A stretch of DNA of 64,000 nt, taken from NCBI RefSeq assembly GCF_041737375.1, contig NZ_JBGSRV010000010.1, positions 248,001 to 312,000 of the forward strand, written 5' to 3'. Under the pieces are notes generated by a model. That model worked only from the letters and a program-made list of their open reading frames with translations. It was not told where the DNA came from and searched no databases. Shown here piece after piece: positions 35,299 through 43,814 of the stretch. The position numbers and the translations under genes are program-made. Each line of letters begins with the position of its first letter. The stretch's first letter is position 1. Origin of the DNA: Vampirovibrio sp041737375. Its GTDB lineage: Bacteria > Cyanobacteriota > Vampirovibrionia > Vampirovibrionales > Vampirovibrionaceae.

Positions 35299-37203
35299 CT
35301 ATTCCACCGTAACGCTTTTGGCCAGGTTACGGGGCTGATCCACGTCCTTGCCCAAAAACTCGGCCATGTAATACGCCAGTAATTGCAGGGGAATGGTGGT
35401 CAGCAACGGCGAAAACGGCTCGGGACACTCCGGTATCTCCAGAATATCCTCAAACGTGTTTTGCAGCTCCTTGGGAATGGGGGTGTTGGTAATCCCAATC
35501 ATGCGGGCTTCACGGGCTTTGGCTTCCTGACAATTGGAAATCATTTTTTCAAAAATAGGCCCTTTGGTCAGCACCGCCACCACCGGCATATTGCTATCCA
35601 GCATGGCGATGGGGCCATGCTTCAGCTCACTGCCCGAATACCCTTCGGCATGGATGTAGCTAATTTCCTTCAGCTTTAAAGCGCCTTCCAGCGCCACCGG
35701 GAAATTGACGCCACGGGCAATAAACAGCATATCTCGGGCCTGACCGTACTTGCGGGCCAAGGCTTGCAAAGGCTCTGTATTGTTCAGCACCGACTCAATG
35801 CGGGCCGGTATTTTCAACAACTCGCTCTTCAGTGTTTCCAGCAGCTCCGGCTCAATGCGATTCCGCTTTTCGGCCAGGGACAAGCCCAGCAAATACAAGG
35901 CCGTGACCTGAGCGGTGAAGCTTTTGGTGGCGGCCACGCTAACTTCCACCCCAGCCCGTACCGGCATTACAAAATCGGCCTCACGGGCCATGCTGGAATC
36001 TTCCCGGTTGGTTAAGGTTAACACCTTGGCCCCTTTTTGATGGGACAAGCGCAAGGCGGCCAGTGTGTCGGCTGTTTCTCCCGACTGGGACATGGTAATC
36101 ACCAAATCCCGCTCGTTAATAAACGGGTTCCGGTACCGGAATTCGCCCGCCGCTTCCACTTCCACCGGAATTTGCACCAAATCTTCAATAAAGTACTTGC
36201 CCACCAAACCGGCATTATAAGAGGTGCCGCAACCAATCAGCACAATGCGGCTGATGGTTTGCAAATGGGCCTCAAAGGCCTGCTCGGCTTGCGGGGTGTT
36301 CCCCAAAATCCAGATGGGCTGATGAACGCTTTGCAAACGACCGGTTAAGGAATTGCGAACCACGTCGGGCTGCTCATAAATTTCCTTCAACATGAAGTGC
36401 TTATAGCCCTTCTTGTCGATGGTGAGCGGATCGGTGCTAATGGTTTCAATCACCGGCTCCACTTCCTCCCCCTGCAAATTCACAATGCGCAAACCGGCAG
36501 GGGAAATCTCCACGATTTCGCCATCTTTCAGGTAAATCAGTCGGTTGGTATGGTTTACGATGGCCACCGCGTCGCTGGCCACAATAAACTCATCATGACC
36601 ATCCGCGTCTTTGCCCACCCCAACCACCAAGGGGGCCTGATTTCGAGCGGCATACAAGTGATTTGGGTGTTTTTTTGAAATGACCGTCAGGGCGTAAGCG
36701 CCCTGTAATTTGCCCAGCGCCTTTAAAATAACCTTACAAAAATCAGTTTCCCCTTCCGATAAATGCTCCAGAAGCTGAACCACGCTTTCCGTATCGGTTT
36801 CGGATAAAAACTGGTGACCCTTGGCCTGTAATTCCTGGCGCAGCTCGTAAAAATTCTCGATAATGCCGTTATGCACCAAGGCAATTTCGTGGCGAGAGCC
36901 GGTGTGGGGGTGCGCGTTTACATTGTTGGCCGCCCCATGGGTGGCCCAGCGGATATGCCCAATACCAATATGACGATGACCATTCATTTTGCCGTTACTA
37001 TTTCCCCGAATTTGCAAACCGGGGGGCAAAATGTTTTCCAGATTCATCAATTTTCCAGAGGCCTTGTAGACTTGCAGCAAGTTATCATCATCCAGATAAG
37101 CCACACCCGCAGAGTCGTAGCCCCGATATTCCAGATGACGTAAACTGTCCACAATCAAGGGAACCGGAGACTTTTGGCCTAAATAACCGACGATACCACA
37201 CAT
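35299..37203 (-). CDS. glmS: glutamine-fructose-6-phosphate aminotransferase GlmS
   Basis: 634 aa. Makes glucosamine-6-phosphate from fructose-6-phosphate and glutamine, the entry to peptidoglycan and LPS amino sugars. The N-terminal amidotransferase begins MCGIVGYLG with the catalytic Cys2. Then come HLEYRGYDSAG, IGHIRWATHG and HNGIIENF. Two SIS sugar-binding domains follow (CGTSYNAGL; SQSGETADT; SGSELKHGPIA), and the conserved C-terminus LAKSVTVE is intact. No glmS ribozyme is visible in the leader. Confidence 0.97.
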   Translation of the reverse strand: MCGIVGYLGQKSPVPLIVDSLRHLEYRGYDSAGVAYLDDDNLLQVYKASGKLMNLENILPPGLQIRGNSNGKMNGHRHIGIGHIRWATHGAANNVNAHPHTGSRHEIALVHNGIIENFYELRQELQAKGHQFLSETDTESVVQLLEHLSEGETDFCKVILKALGKLQGAYALTVISKKHPNHLYAARNQAPLVVGVGKDADGHDEFIVASDAVAIVNHTNRLIYLKDGEIVEISPAGLRIVNLQGEEVEPVIETISTDPLTIDKKGYKHFMLKEIYEQPDVVRNSLTGRLQSVHQPIWILGNTPQAEQAFEAHLQTISRIVLIGCGTSYNAGLVGKYFIEDLVQIPVEVEAAGEFRYRNPFINERDLVITMSQSGETADTLAALRLSHQKGAKVLTLTNREDSSMAREADFVMPVRAGVEVSVAATKSFTAQVTALYLLGLSLAEKRNRIEPELLETLKSELLKIPARIESVLNNTEPLQALARKYGQARDMLFIARGVNFPVALEGALKLKEISYIHAEGYSGSELKHGPIAMLDSNMPVVAVLTKGPIFEKMISNCQEAKAREARMIGITNTPIPKELQNTFEDILEIPECPEPFSPLLTTIPLQLLAYYMAEFLGKDVDQPRNLAKSVTVE

Positions 37204-37437
37204 GCGCTGAGTCCTCTGGGTTAATTTTTGGATGCAAAAACAGGACCAATAAGGCTATGGCTACAACTAAACCAAATTGCTGGATTTAATTGATGACTCT
37301 CACCCTGCCTGCTGTCAGATTGATCATTGCCGAAAACCTGCCCTTGCGCAAGAGGCAAGGGCAGAAATCAGCCATCTGGGTATCTGGCCAACCCGCATCA
37401 ACCGAGCGATCCTGCAAAGGCTGTGCTTGCCACACAT

Positions 37438-37728
37438 CTATAAAACGGTAAAGGCAGTACGCACCAGGCGCTCGTTATCGGTAATCAGGTACACCAAATC
37501 TCTCTCTTCCAGAAAAACGGCATCCAGCTCCACAATGGGTCTTCCGGCCCGAATGACGCAAACCACCCGAGTACTTTCGGGCAAAGGTACATTGTTGAGT
37601 AACATGCCTTTGGCGAATGAAACCTGCGATATTTTGACTTCGACCAAAGACAATCCGTGGTGTTTTAAAATGGCAACATTATTCAGGTCACGAGGCGTTA
37701 AGCCCGCATTTTTAGTGGTTGTGGTCAT
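37438..37728 (-). CDS. stand-alone TrkA-C (RCK C-terminal) domain protein
   Basis: 96 aa. After about 22 residues, the chain follows the TrkA-C pattern: VEVKISQVSFAKGMLLNNV, PESTRVVCVIRAGRPIVEL and FLEERDLVYLITD. This domain usually sits behind a nucleotide-binding RCK domain in potassium channels and antiporters and senses ligands. Here it stands alone. AGGAG seven bases before the ATG supports the start. It might regulate a K+ or proton transporter such as the KefB-type protein at 61861, although they are 24 kb apart (speculative). Confidence 0.75.
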   Translation of the reverse strand: MTTTTKNAGLTPRDLNNVAILKHHGLSLVEVKISQVSFAKGMLLNNVPLPESTRVVCVIRAGRPIVELDAVFLEERDLVYLITDNERLVRTAFTVL

Positions 37729-38107
37729 CTCATTCTCCTTTCCCTTCCTGAATGGCTTTCCCTTACTGACATCAATGGGCTGACATCAACGCGCAATACC
37801 ACTTGAATTCGTTGCGCCCAGTCAACGTGTGCATTAATAACAAGCTTTTAACCAATTTTTAAACCCTCAATGGGCTTGAATTTAGCAGAAGCAAAAACAC
37901 TTGTAAAAGAGATGTTGAGAAACACAAAGGCCATCCGCAACGCAGGCCTTAAAAAATGAATAGCACACCCTCAGGCAAACCGGCTTTTGGCTTGGGTTTT
38001 ATTGCCTGAAGCAACCCTCTACCCGAGGCCGTATTTGCTAACCCCTTCGGTCTTCAGTACCATAAACAGTATCTTCCCGATGTAAGCATGAGTGTAAAAT
38101 CCCCCTT
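37729..38107. other. 379-bp intergenic region
   Basis: Between the leftward TrkA-C gene and rightward YhcC-like gene. AAGGCC (37927-37932) and GGCCTT (37945-37950) form an inverted repeat with A-rich flanks, a possible minus-strand terminator. Otherwise I see no gene. Confidence 0.3.
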
Positions 38108-39049
38108 ATGAGCAGCAAGCCCTACCGTCCCTACAGCGAGTACCTGAAAACCAAGCTGGGATATCGAACCTATAAACTGACCCTGGACGCTGGCTTTACC
38201 TGCCCAAATCGGGATGGCACCAAAGCCTACGGGGGCTGCACCTTTTGCGATCAAACCGGCTCATCCTCCAGAGCGCAAGACAAACAGGACACCATTACCG
38301 AGCAACTGCTGAAAAACATGGAAAAGCAGCGCAAACGGTTCAAGGCGGATCGCTTTATCGCTTATTTTCAAAGTTTTACCAATACTTACGATTCCGTTTG
38401 CAGACTAAAGGCCCTGTACGATGAAGCCTGTGAGGCCCATCCCGATATTATCGGGCTGGCCATTTCCACCCGCCCCGATTGCGTAGATGAGGAAAAAATC
38501 GCCTTAATCGCCAGCTATAAAGAACGCATGCAATATGTTTCGGTGGAATATGGCCTGCAAACCATTCACAACCGAACCCTGGATTTGCTAAACCGGGCCG
38601 AAACCTTTGAAGACTTTTTAAGCGCCTACCAGTTAACCCTGAAATACAATCTGGATCATTGCATCCACGTTATTCTGGACTTACCGGGCGAGAGCTGGGA
38701 AGACCAGATGCAAACCGCGGATAAGCTGGCCGAGCTGCGGGTGAACGGGGTTAAAATCCATTTACTTTGCGCCATGGAAAAAACACCGCTGGCTGCTCAA
38801 TACCTGCGGGGAGAGTGGCAGCCGCTGGATCAGGCCGCTTATGTCTCACTTATTTGCGATTTTATGGAACGCCTCCACCCGGATTGCGTGATTCATCGGG
38901 TGGCGGGCAATGGGCATCATCAACATGTGGTTGCCCCCTTATGGCTGCAAAAAAAGCTGGAACTGATGAACGAAATTGACGCTGAGTTCGCCCGCCGAGG
39001 CACCCGGCAAGGCGTAAAATGCCGTTTTCTGGACCCGGTGAGCGTTTAA
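38108..39049 (+). CDS. YhcC/TIGR01212-family radical SAM protein
   Basis: 313 aa. The unusual cluster motif CX11CX2C (Cys32, Cys44, Cys47 in GFTCPNRDGTKAYGGCTFC) defines this family, together with FIAYFQSFTNTY, GLAISTRPDC and VSVEYGLQTIHNRTL. Family members occur in most bacteria; the reaction is not firmly established. The ATG at 38108 gives the family-standard N-terminus. A small hairpin with a T-rich tail follows at 39122-39145. Confidence 0.88.
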   Translation: MSSKPYRPYSEYLKTKLGYRTYKLTLDAGFTCPNRDGTKAYGGCTFCDQTGSSSRAQDKQDTITEQLLKNMEKQRKRFKADRFIAYFQSFTNTYDSVCRLKALYDEACEAHPDIIGLAISTRPDCVDEEKIALIASYKERMQYVSVEYGLQTIHNRTLDLLNRAETFEDFLSAYQLTLKYNLDHCIHVILDLPGESWEDQMQTADKLAELRVNGVKIHLLCAMEKTPLAAQYLRGEWQPLDQAAYVSLICDFMERLHPDCVIHRVAGNGHHQHVVAPLWLQKKLELMNEIDAEFARRGTRQGVKCRFLDPVSV

Positions 39050-39121
39050 TATTTTTGCCAAAACATTGCATCGCCCCTCTCTTTTCGCTACTGTCAGGCG
39101 AATATATTTCAACGTGGGTTT

Positions 39122-39145
39122 GGCCAAATTGGCCTTTGGTTTTTT
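39122..39145 (+). terminator. possible weak terminator
   Basis: GGCCA-aat-TGGCC (39122-39134), followed by TTTGGTTTTTT. Confidence 0.4.
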
Positions 39146-39201
39146 AAAGAAATAGACTTAAAGCAATCTTAAAGCAATAAAGATGAAGGGGTTTCATAAT
39201 C

Positions 39202-40401
39202 ATGGGCATTTTCGCGCATGGCGTGTCTGGCGCTCCTGTCACGCTTGGCAAGCCATTTCCAAACAACCGCTTAAAGCAAAAAACCGCTGTTCAACCCGCC
39301 AATGGGCCATTTTACGCAAAACCGGCCCAAGCCAGCCTTAAAACAGGAAAGGCTCAGGCCAGCCCTAAAGCCGAAACAGACCGTCAGGCCAAGCCCTACC
39401 CACCCAAAGCAGGCCCACTATTGGCCATTATTGATGATTACCAAACCGGCCTCATTCCTGCCTTTGTTAAAAAGCCCACCCCCTCCAGCAAACTGTTGCT
39501 GGAAGCACCCACCAACGGCTTGGCATCGCACGGCCATGTGGTAGAAGCCCATGCCAAAATAACCAGCCCCAACATCCGTATCGAACGGATTCAAGCCCCA
39601 CTGAAAAAAAACTGGGGAAAGCAGGAGACCGACATTGTGGAGGCACTGCAAATTTTGAACCGAAGACTGGAAACCGACAAATCCATTGACGCCATCAACC
39701 TGTCTTTTGGATTGGCCTTACCCATAGAGCGCATTCAACAGGATTTAAACCTGCCGGAGTTAAACGCCCAAAACATTCATCGTCATCGGGAGCGTATTTT
39801 AAAGGAGTTTGATCAAATTCAGTTTTCACCCCCCTTGCTGGGCATCAAAGGCTTGCATTTATGGGGCGAGGGGCAAAAAAAGTACATTCAAAAAGCCATG
39901 GCCTTACTAAGCGAAATCGCCCGGAAAAAACCCGTGTTTGTTTCAGCGGGCAATGCTGGCAAAGATAACATTAACGTTCTGTCGCTGGTTAAAGGAGTTC
40001 ACAGCGTGGGGGCAGGCGGTATAAAACCGGGTTTGGCTGATTATAGCGCCGACAACAGCCTGATTCGACACTGGGCCAAAGCCACCAAGCGCTTCATTCC
40101 TATTAAAAACGAGCAAGGGCAACTCATGGGCCTGACCTTAGACGACATCAACCACCCTAAAAAAGGGAGTCGCAATCACGGTCAAGAGGTTTTAATCCCG
40201 CTCAACGCCCTAAAAATGAGGCCCTGCGGGCAGGGGAAATGGGTAAACGGCCTGGAGCGGGCTGGTATTATGAACAGCGTTTTAAGCGGCACATCGTTCA
40301 CCTCCTCTCAAGTGGCGGCCCAAAAAGCACAACAGATCCACAGGAATCGAAAACTGTTTGGGTTCACCCCTCAAAACAAGCCCGCCCAGTTGCCAGAGTG
40401 A
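39202..40401 (+). CDS. subtilase-like (S8 family) serine peptidase without signal peptide
   Basis: 399 aa. Catalytic blocks appear in subtilase order: Asp78 or Asp79 (LLAIIDDY), His110 (LASHGHVVEA), the substrate strand INLSFG (166-170), the oxyanion Asn251 (FVSAGNAG) and Ser365 (SGTSFTSSQVAA). The usual HGT(H)VAG and GTSMA(T/S)P forms are altered, so it is divergent. About 70 Lys/Gln/Ala-rich residues precede the catalytic domain, with no signal peptide or membrane helix. It may therefore be cytoplasmic or exported by another route. No inhibitor or secretion gene is adjacent. Proteolytic activity is inferred from the triad only. Confidence 0.72.
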   Translation: MGIFAHGVSGAPVTLGKPFPNNRLKQKTAVQPANGPFYAKPAQASLKTGKAQASPKAETDRQAKPYPPKAGPLLAIIDDYQTGLIPAFVKKPTPSSKLLLEAPTNGLASHGHVVEAHAKITSPNIRIERIQAPLKKNWGKQETDIVEALQILNRRLETDKSIDAINLSFGLALPIERIQQDLNLPELNAQNIHRHRERILKEFDQIQFSPPLLGIKGLHLWGEGQKKYIQKAMALLSEIARKKPVFVSAGNAGKDNINVLSLVKGVHSVGAGGIKPGLADYSADNSLIRHWAKATKRFIPIKNEQGQLMGLTLDDINHPKKGSRNHGQEVLIPLNALKMRPCGQGKWVNGLERAGIMNSVLSGTSFTSSQVAAQKAQQIHRNRKLFGFTPQNKPAQLPE

Positions 40402-40690
40402 GTCAAGAAACAGGGAATAACCTCCCATTTGGGCTGCCCTGAATACGAGCTGATTAAACCTTTTCGTAAACAAAAGTTACAAAAAGGCAATTTTAGGATT
40501 GAAAAGTATATACCAATGAAATAACATTTAGGTATCAGCAGTTCGTTCGCTCCCAAAGCGCAACCCGAATCCAATCTCCAAATGCCAAAGGGCAAAGGGC
40601 ATAATCAGACAGCGCAAAAGATAGTTACTGGCCTCGTTACGGGATGGCCTGAGCGAGTGAATTCAAGCGCGTATGATCACAGGCCTGAAA
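40402..40690. other. intergenic region before the candidate RNA
   Basis: About 290 bp with no ORF of coding character. It ends in the promoter elements of the next entry. Confidence 0.3.
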
Positions 40691-40713
40691 CCGCTTAAAG
40701 CAGCATTTATAAA
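40685..40713 (+). promoter_or_regulatory. promoter candidate of the small RNA upstream of the sigma gene
   Basis: CTGAAA (40685-40690), exactly 17 bases, TATAAA (40708-40713). Confidence 0.5.
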
Positions 40714-40719
40714 ACCACG

Positions 40720-40813
40720 AGACTGAACAGACTCCTGGATTAAACACGCACTCCTCTCTCAAAACAACATGCTAGAAGGGAAAGCCTTGCCTTAGGACAA
40801 GGCTCTTTTTTTT
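40720..40813 (+). ncRNA. candidate small RNA with two CUCC motifs
   Basis: A promoter match, then about 94 bases without an ORF, then a strong intrinsic terminator: AGCCTTG (40783-40789) with CAAGGCT (40798-40804), then eight T. The region before the terminator is unstructured and holds ACTCCTGG (40731-40738) and ACTCCTCTCTC (40750-40760), both complementary to Shine-Dalgarno sequences. It could instead be an attenuated leader of the downstream sigma gene, although that gene has its own ribosome site 65 bases past the terminator. Confidence 0.5.
40783..40813 (+). terminator. rho-independent terminator
   Basis: 7-bp stem, 8-base loop, then CTTTTTTTT. Confidence 0.88.
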
Positions 40814-40890
40814 CGGACCAATTGCCCACCAAGCGGCCACGGTTCAGCCCCACCTAAAAAATACATGTATATAAAGTAGGAGGATCCGCC

Positions 40891-41865
40891 ATGTCCACCT
40901 TAACGCCCCAGCCATACCTCTCCAGCGATTTCGACCTTGAGGCTGACACACAGGACTTTACCGAAGAAGCGGAACCCCTGACCCGGCTTGCGGTTTCAGC
41001 CATCGATTTTGGAGAAGACACGGCCTCCTGGTACTTAAGGGCCATTTCCGCCCAATCCGGTCTTTTAAGCAAAGAAGAAGAACTGACCTTGGCCCAAAAA
41101 ATAGCGCAAGGCGACTTAAGCGCCAAACGCAAGCTGGCCAGAGCGAACCTTAGGCTGGTGATCAGCATCGCCAAGCGCTACACAGGGCGTGGGGCATCGT
41201 TTATGGATTTGGTGCAGGAAGGCAATTTAGGGCTGATGAAAGCCATCGACAAGTTTAACTACCGGCTGGGCTACCGGTTTTCCACGTATGCCACCTGGTG
41301 GATCAAGCAATCGGTGTTGCAGGCCTTTGCCGATCATGATCGCCCCATTCGCCTACCGGGACATGTGGTGGACAGCGTGATTAAACTCCGCAAAGCACGA
41401 CAGGTATTAAAAGAGACTCTGGATCGCTCGGCAACTGATACGGAGCTGGCCAGTTTTTTAGGCGTTTCTATCCGCAAAATTGAACAATTGACCAGATCCT
41501 CGCAAAAAATGATGAGCCTGGAAGCCGAAATGACATTAAAGGATGGAAACACCCAAACTTTGGGAGAAACCATTGAAGATGATCGCCTCCCTGAACCGGA
41601 TCAAAATCTGCATCGTGATAAATCTTTACAATTATTGAGAATGGCTTTACTGAGTCATCTGGATGAGCGTGAACGTGATATTCTATTGAAGCGCTATGGC
41701 ATTCAGCCAGAGTGTAACGCCACCCAGATTGAAGAACCGGGCCGAATGACCCTTGAGGAAATTGGCAAACACTACGGCGTAACCAGGGAGTGTATTCGTC
41801 AGGCGGAAATACGGGCTATCCGCAAACTTCGTTCCTCGTCATTTATACAACAATTAATCGATTAG
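40891..41865 (+). CDS. RNA polymerase sigma factor, RpoD-like group 2
   Basis: 324 aa. It lacks region 1.1 and begins with a short acidic segment, then region 1.2 (SWYLRAISAQSGLLSKEEEL), region 2 (FMDLVQEGNLGLMKAIDKF; RFSTYATWWIKQSV), region 3 and region 4 (YGVTRECIRQAEIRAIRKLR). This layout is a group-2, non-essential alternative factor that reads sigma-70-like promoters, abundant in cyanobacteria. TAGGAGG (40876-40882) eight bases before the ATG is a very strong ribosome site. It has an unusual insertion (QPECNATQIEEPGRM) inside region 4. Confidence 0.92.
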   Translation: MSTLTPQPYLSSDFDLEADTQDFTEEAEPLTRLAVSAIDFGEDTASWYLRAISAQSGLLSKEEELTLAQKIAQGDLSAKRKLARANLRLVISIAKRYTGRGASFMDLVQEGNLGLMKAIDKFNYRLGYRFSTYATWWIKQSVLQAFADHDRPIRLPGHVVDSVIKLRKARQVLKETLDRSATDTELASFLGVSIRKIEQLTRSSQKMMSLEAEMTLKDGNTQTLGETIEDDRLPEPDQNLHRDKSLQLLRMALLSHLDERERDILLKRYGIQPECNATQIEEPGRMTLEEIGKHYGVTRECIRQAEIRAIRKLRSSSFIQQLID

Positions 41866-41908
41866 ACAGTTCTGTTTCCCGTGATATTATTGATATAATT
41901 CATTGGTT

Positions 41909-41930
41909 GGACTATGCTATGCCATAGTCC
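41909..41930 (+). promoter_or_regulatory. leader hairpin of the S1 gene
   Basis: GGACTATG (41909-41916) and CATAGTCC (41923-41930) pair perfectly across six bases. A TATAAT at 41894-41899 lies just upstream, so the hairpin would sit at the very 5' end of the S1 mRNA. It is followed by a U-rich stretch and GGAGG. Confidence 0.55.
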
Positions 41931-41969
41931 GGCCCTTCTATTTTGTTTCTGTTGGAGGTATCTCACCCT

Positions 41970-43079
41970 ATGTCCCCCCGTAAAATCAACCCCTACCTCG
42001 GGGATGAGGAAATTCAGACGCCTGAAAAGCTTGAATTCGAGAAGCTACTGCAACAATATGATTATGCTTTCAAGCGTGGCGAAATCGTTCGGGGGTCCAT
42101 TATTGCTTTGGAGTCCAACGGCGCGCTGGTAGATATCGGCGCAAAAACTGCGGCTTTCCTTCCCAACAAAGAAGTAGCCTCTCCTTACGCAACGGCCCAA
42201 TCGGTTGTAAAACCGGGCGAAGATTTTGATTTCTACATCCTGTTTGAAGAAGATGAGGATGGTCAGCTGACCCTGTCTCTGCGTCGGGTACAAACCGCCC
42301 AGAACTGGAATACGCTGGAAGAATTAATGAACAACGACACCGTGGTTCATTGCAAGGTGACCGCGGTTGTTAAAGGCGGCTTACTGGTGGATGTAATGGG
42401 CCTGCGTGGCTTCATTCCTTCCAGCCATCTGCGGGTTCGCCAGCAGCTGGAAGAGTTGGTTGGCAACGAACTGCCCGCCAAAATTATTAACCTGGATCGC
42501 CAGCGCAACAACATTATTCTGTCTCACCGTAAGATGATGGCCGAGCAAATGGCTGAACAGCGCAAGGATTTGTTCTCCAAGTTGCACGAAGGCGCATTGG
42601 TGCAGGGCGAAGTGGTTCGTCTCACCGATTTCGGCGCGTTTGTGGATCTGGGTGGCGTGGATGGCTTGTTGCCCCTGTCTCAAATGTCCTGGCGCTGGGT
42701 GGAGCATCCCTCCGATATCCTCAGCATCGGCGACAAAATTCAGGTGGAGGTCATTGGCATTGATCATGAAAAACAACGGGTCAGCCTTTCCATTAAAGGC
42801 CAGCATGCCGATCCCTGGAACGAAGTTACCAAGGAACTGGGCATGGGCGATGAAGTGGAAGGCACCATTACCCGCATGAAGCATTTCGGTGCTTTTGTGG
42901 AAGTGTACCCCGGTGTGGAAGCACTGCTGCCCAGCAAAGACATTGGCGAATACGAACATCGCAACAACGTCAAGCTGGATGTGGGCCAAACCATCAAAAC
43001 CTACATCATCAAATTCAGCCCGGATGAGCGCCGCATTAGCTTGAGCTTCCACGCTCCCGCTACCGCCAACGCAGAATAA
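41970..43079 (+). CDS. rpsA: 30S ribosomal protein S1 (paralogue 2)
   Basis: 369 aa with four S1 repeats at about 27-98, 116-182, 198-270 and 285-355. The third contains VQGEVVRLTDFGAFVDLGG and the fourth VEGTITRMKHFGAFVEV. Better conserved than the copy at 15241, so more likely the ribosomal S1. The ATG at 41970 follows GGAGG (41954-41958); an upstream TTG at 41943 is less likely. A strong terminator closes the unit. It follows the group-2 sigma gene after 104 bp but has its own -10 and leader hairpin. Confidence 0.93.
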   Translation: MSPRKINPYLGDEEIQTPEKLEFEKLLQQYDYAFKRGEIVRGSIIALESNGALVDIGAKTAAFLPNKEVASPYATAQSVVKPGEDFDFYILFEEDEDGQLTLSLRRVQTAQNWNTLEELMNNDTVVHCKVTAVVKGGLLVDVMGLRGFIPSSHLRVRQQLEELVGNELPAKIINLDRQRNNIILSHRKMMAEQMAEQRKDLFSKLHEGALVQGEVVRLTDFGAFVDLGGVDGLLPLSQMSWRWVEHPSDILSIGDKIQVEVIGIDHEKQRVSLSIKGQHADPWNEVTKELGMGDEVEGTITRMKHFGAFVEVYPGVEALLPSKDIGEYEHRNNVKLDVGQTIKTYIIKFSPDERRISLSFHAPATANAE

Positions 43080-43099
43080 CGCTCACCTTAATGCTTTCG

Positions 43100-43130
43100 A
43101 AAAAGACCTGTTAAAAAAACAGGTCTTTTT
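43100..43130 (+). terminator. rho-independent terminator of the S1 gene
   Basis: AAAAAGACCTG (43100-43110) pairs perfectly with CAGGTCTTTTT (43120-43130). Confidence 0.92.
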
Positions 43131-43214
43131 CTGTAGAGTTCTTTAAGTTATTTAAGAGTGTAACGATAATCATATTCAGGTTACGTCATTACAACCCATC
43201 AGAGTTAAAGTACA

Positions 43215-43805
43215 ATGCTCCATCCATTCTCATTTAAAAAGGGCTTTACACTGGCCGAACTACTCATCGCCCTAGCTATTTTAGGGGTCATTGCCACTTT
43301 TACCATTCCCAAAATTCTATCGTCGCAGCAAAACGGGCAGTTTAACGCAGTGGCTAAAGAAGATATCGCCATGCTTTCTGGAGCCTATCAACTGGCTCAA
43401 CTAGCGGGAACCGTTACCAGCAGCACCACGCCTAGCGATTTGACACCTTATATGAACTACATTGCTCTGGACACCACCTCGACCATTGATGCACTTCATG
43501 GCCTTGGGGTCGCTGTATCATGCTCCGGCGGGCAGCCGTGCTTGAGAATGCATAATGGTTCAATAATTCAACTATACCATCGCAGTTTTGGCGGCACCGC
43601 CACTAATAATGCAATTTTAGTACTCATCGACCCTGATGGCAGGCAAACGAGCAGTACAACCAATGGGGCAGGCAAAATGATGGAGGCCTTTATTTACTAC
43701 GATGGGCGCATCGGAAGTCGAGGCACTCTGCACACCACAGCTATATCCAGCGATGGGCCAAGACCTGCCGACCCAAACCATGAGCCATCTTGGTTTAGCT
43801 GGTAA
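43215..43805 (+). CDS. type IV pilin-like prepilin
   Basis: 196 aa. A short basic leader is followed by the class III signal KKG/FTLAELLIALAILGVIA with Glu at the +5 position, so it is a substrate for the prepilin peptidase at 18442. The C-terminal domain is Ser/Thr/Gly-rich with two cysteines (CSGGQPC) that may form a small disulphide loop. It is a lone gene outside the tad cluster; type IV pili or a type II-like system elsewhere may use it. It converges on the next gene with a 9-bp gap. Confidence 0.88.
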   Translation: MLHPFSFKKGFTLAELLIALAILGVIATFTIPKILSSQQNGQFNAVAKEDIAMLSGAYQLAQLAGTVTSSTTPSDLTPYMNYIALDTTSTIDALHGLGVAVSCSGGQPCLRMHNGSIIQLYHRSFGGTATNNAILVLIDPDGRQTSSTTNGAGKMMEAFIYYDGRIGSRGTLHTTAISSDGPRPADPNHEPSWFSW

Positions 43806-43814
43806 CCTGAGAAG

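Noticed and set aside
42381..43052. 223-aa minus-strand ORF
   Set aside because: Antisense shadow of the S1 gene.
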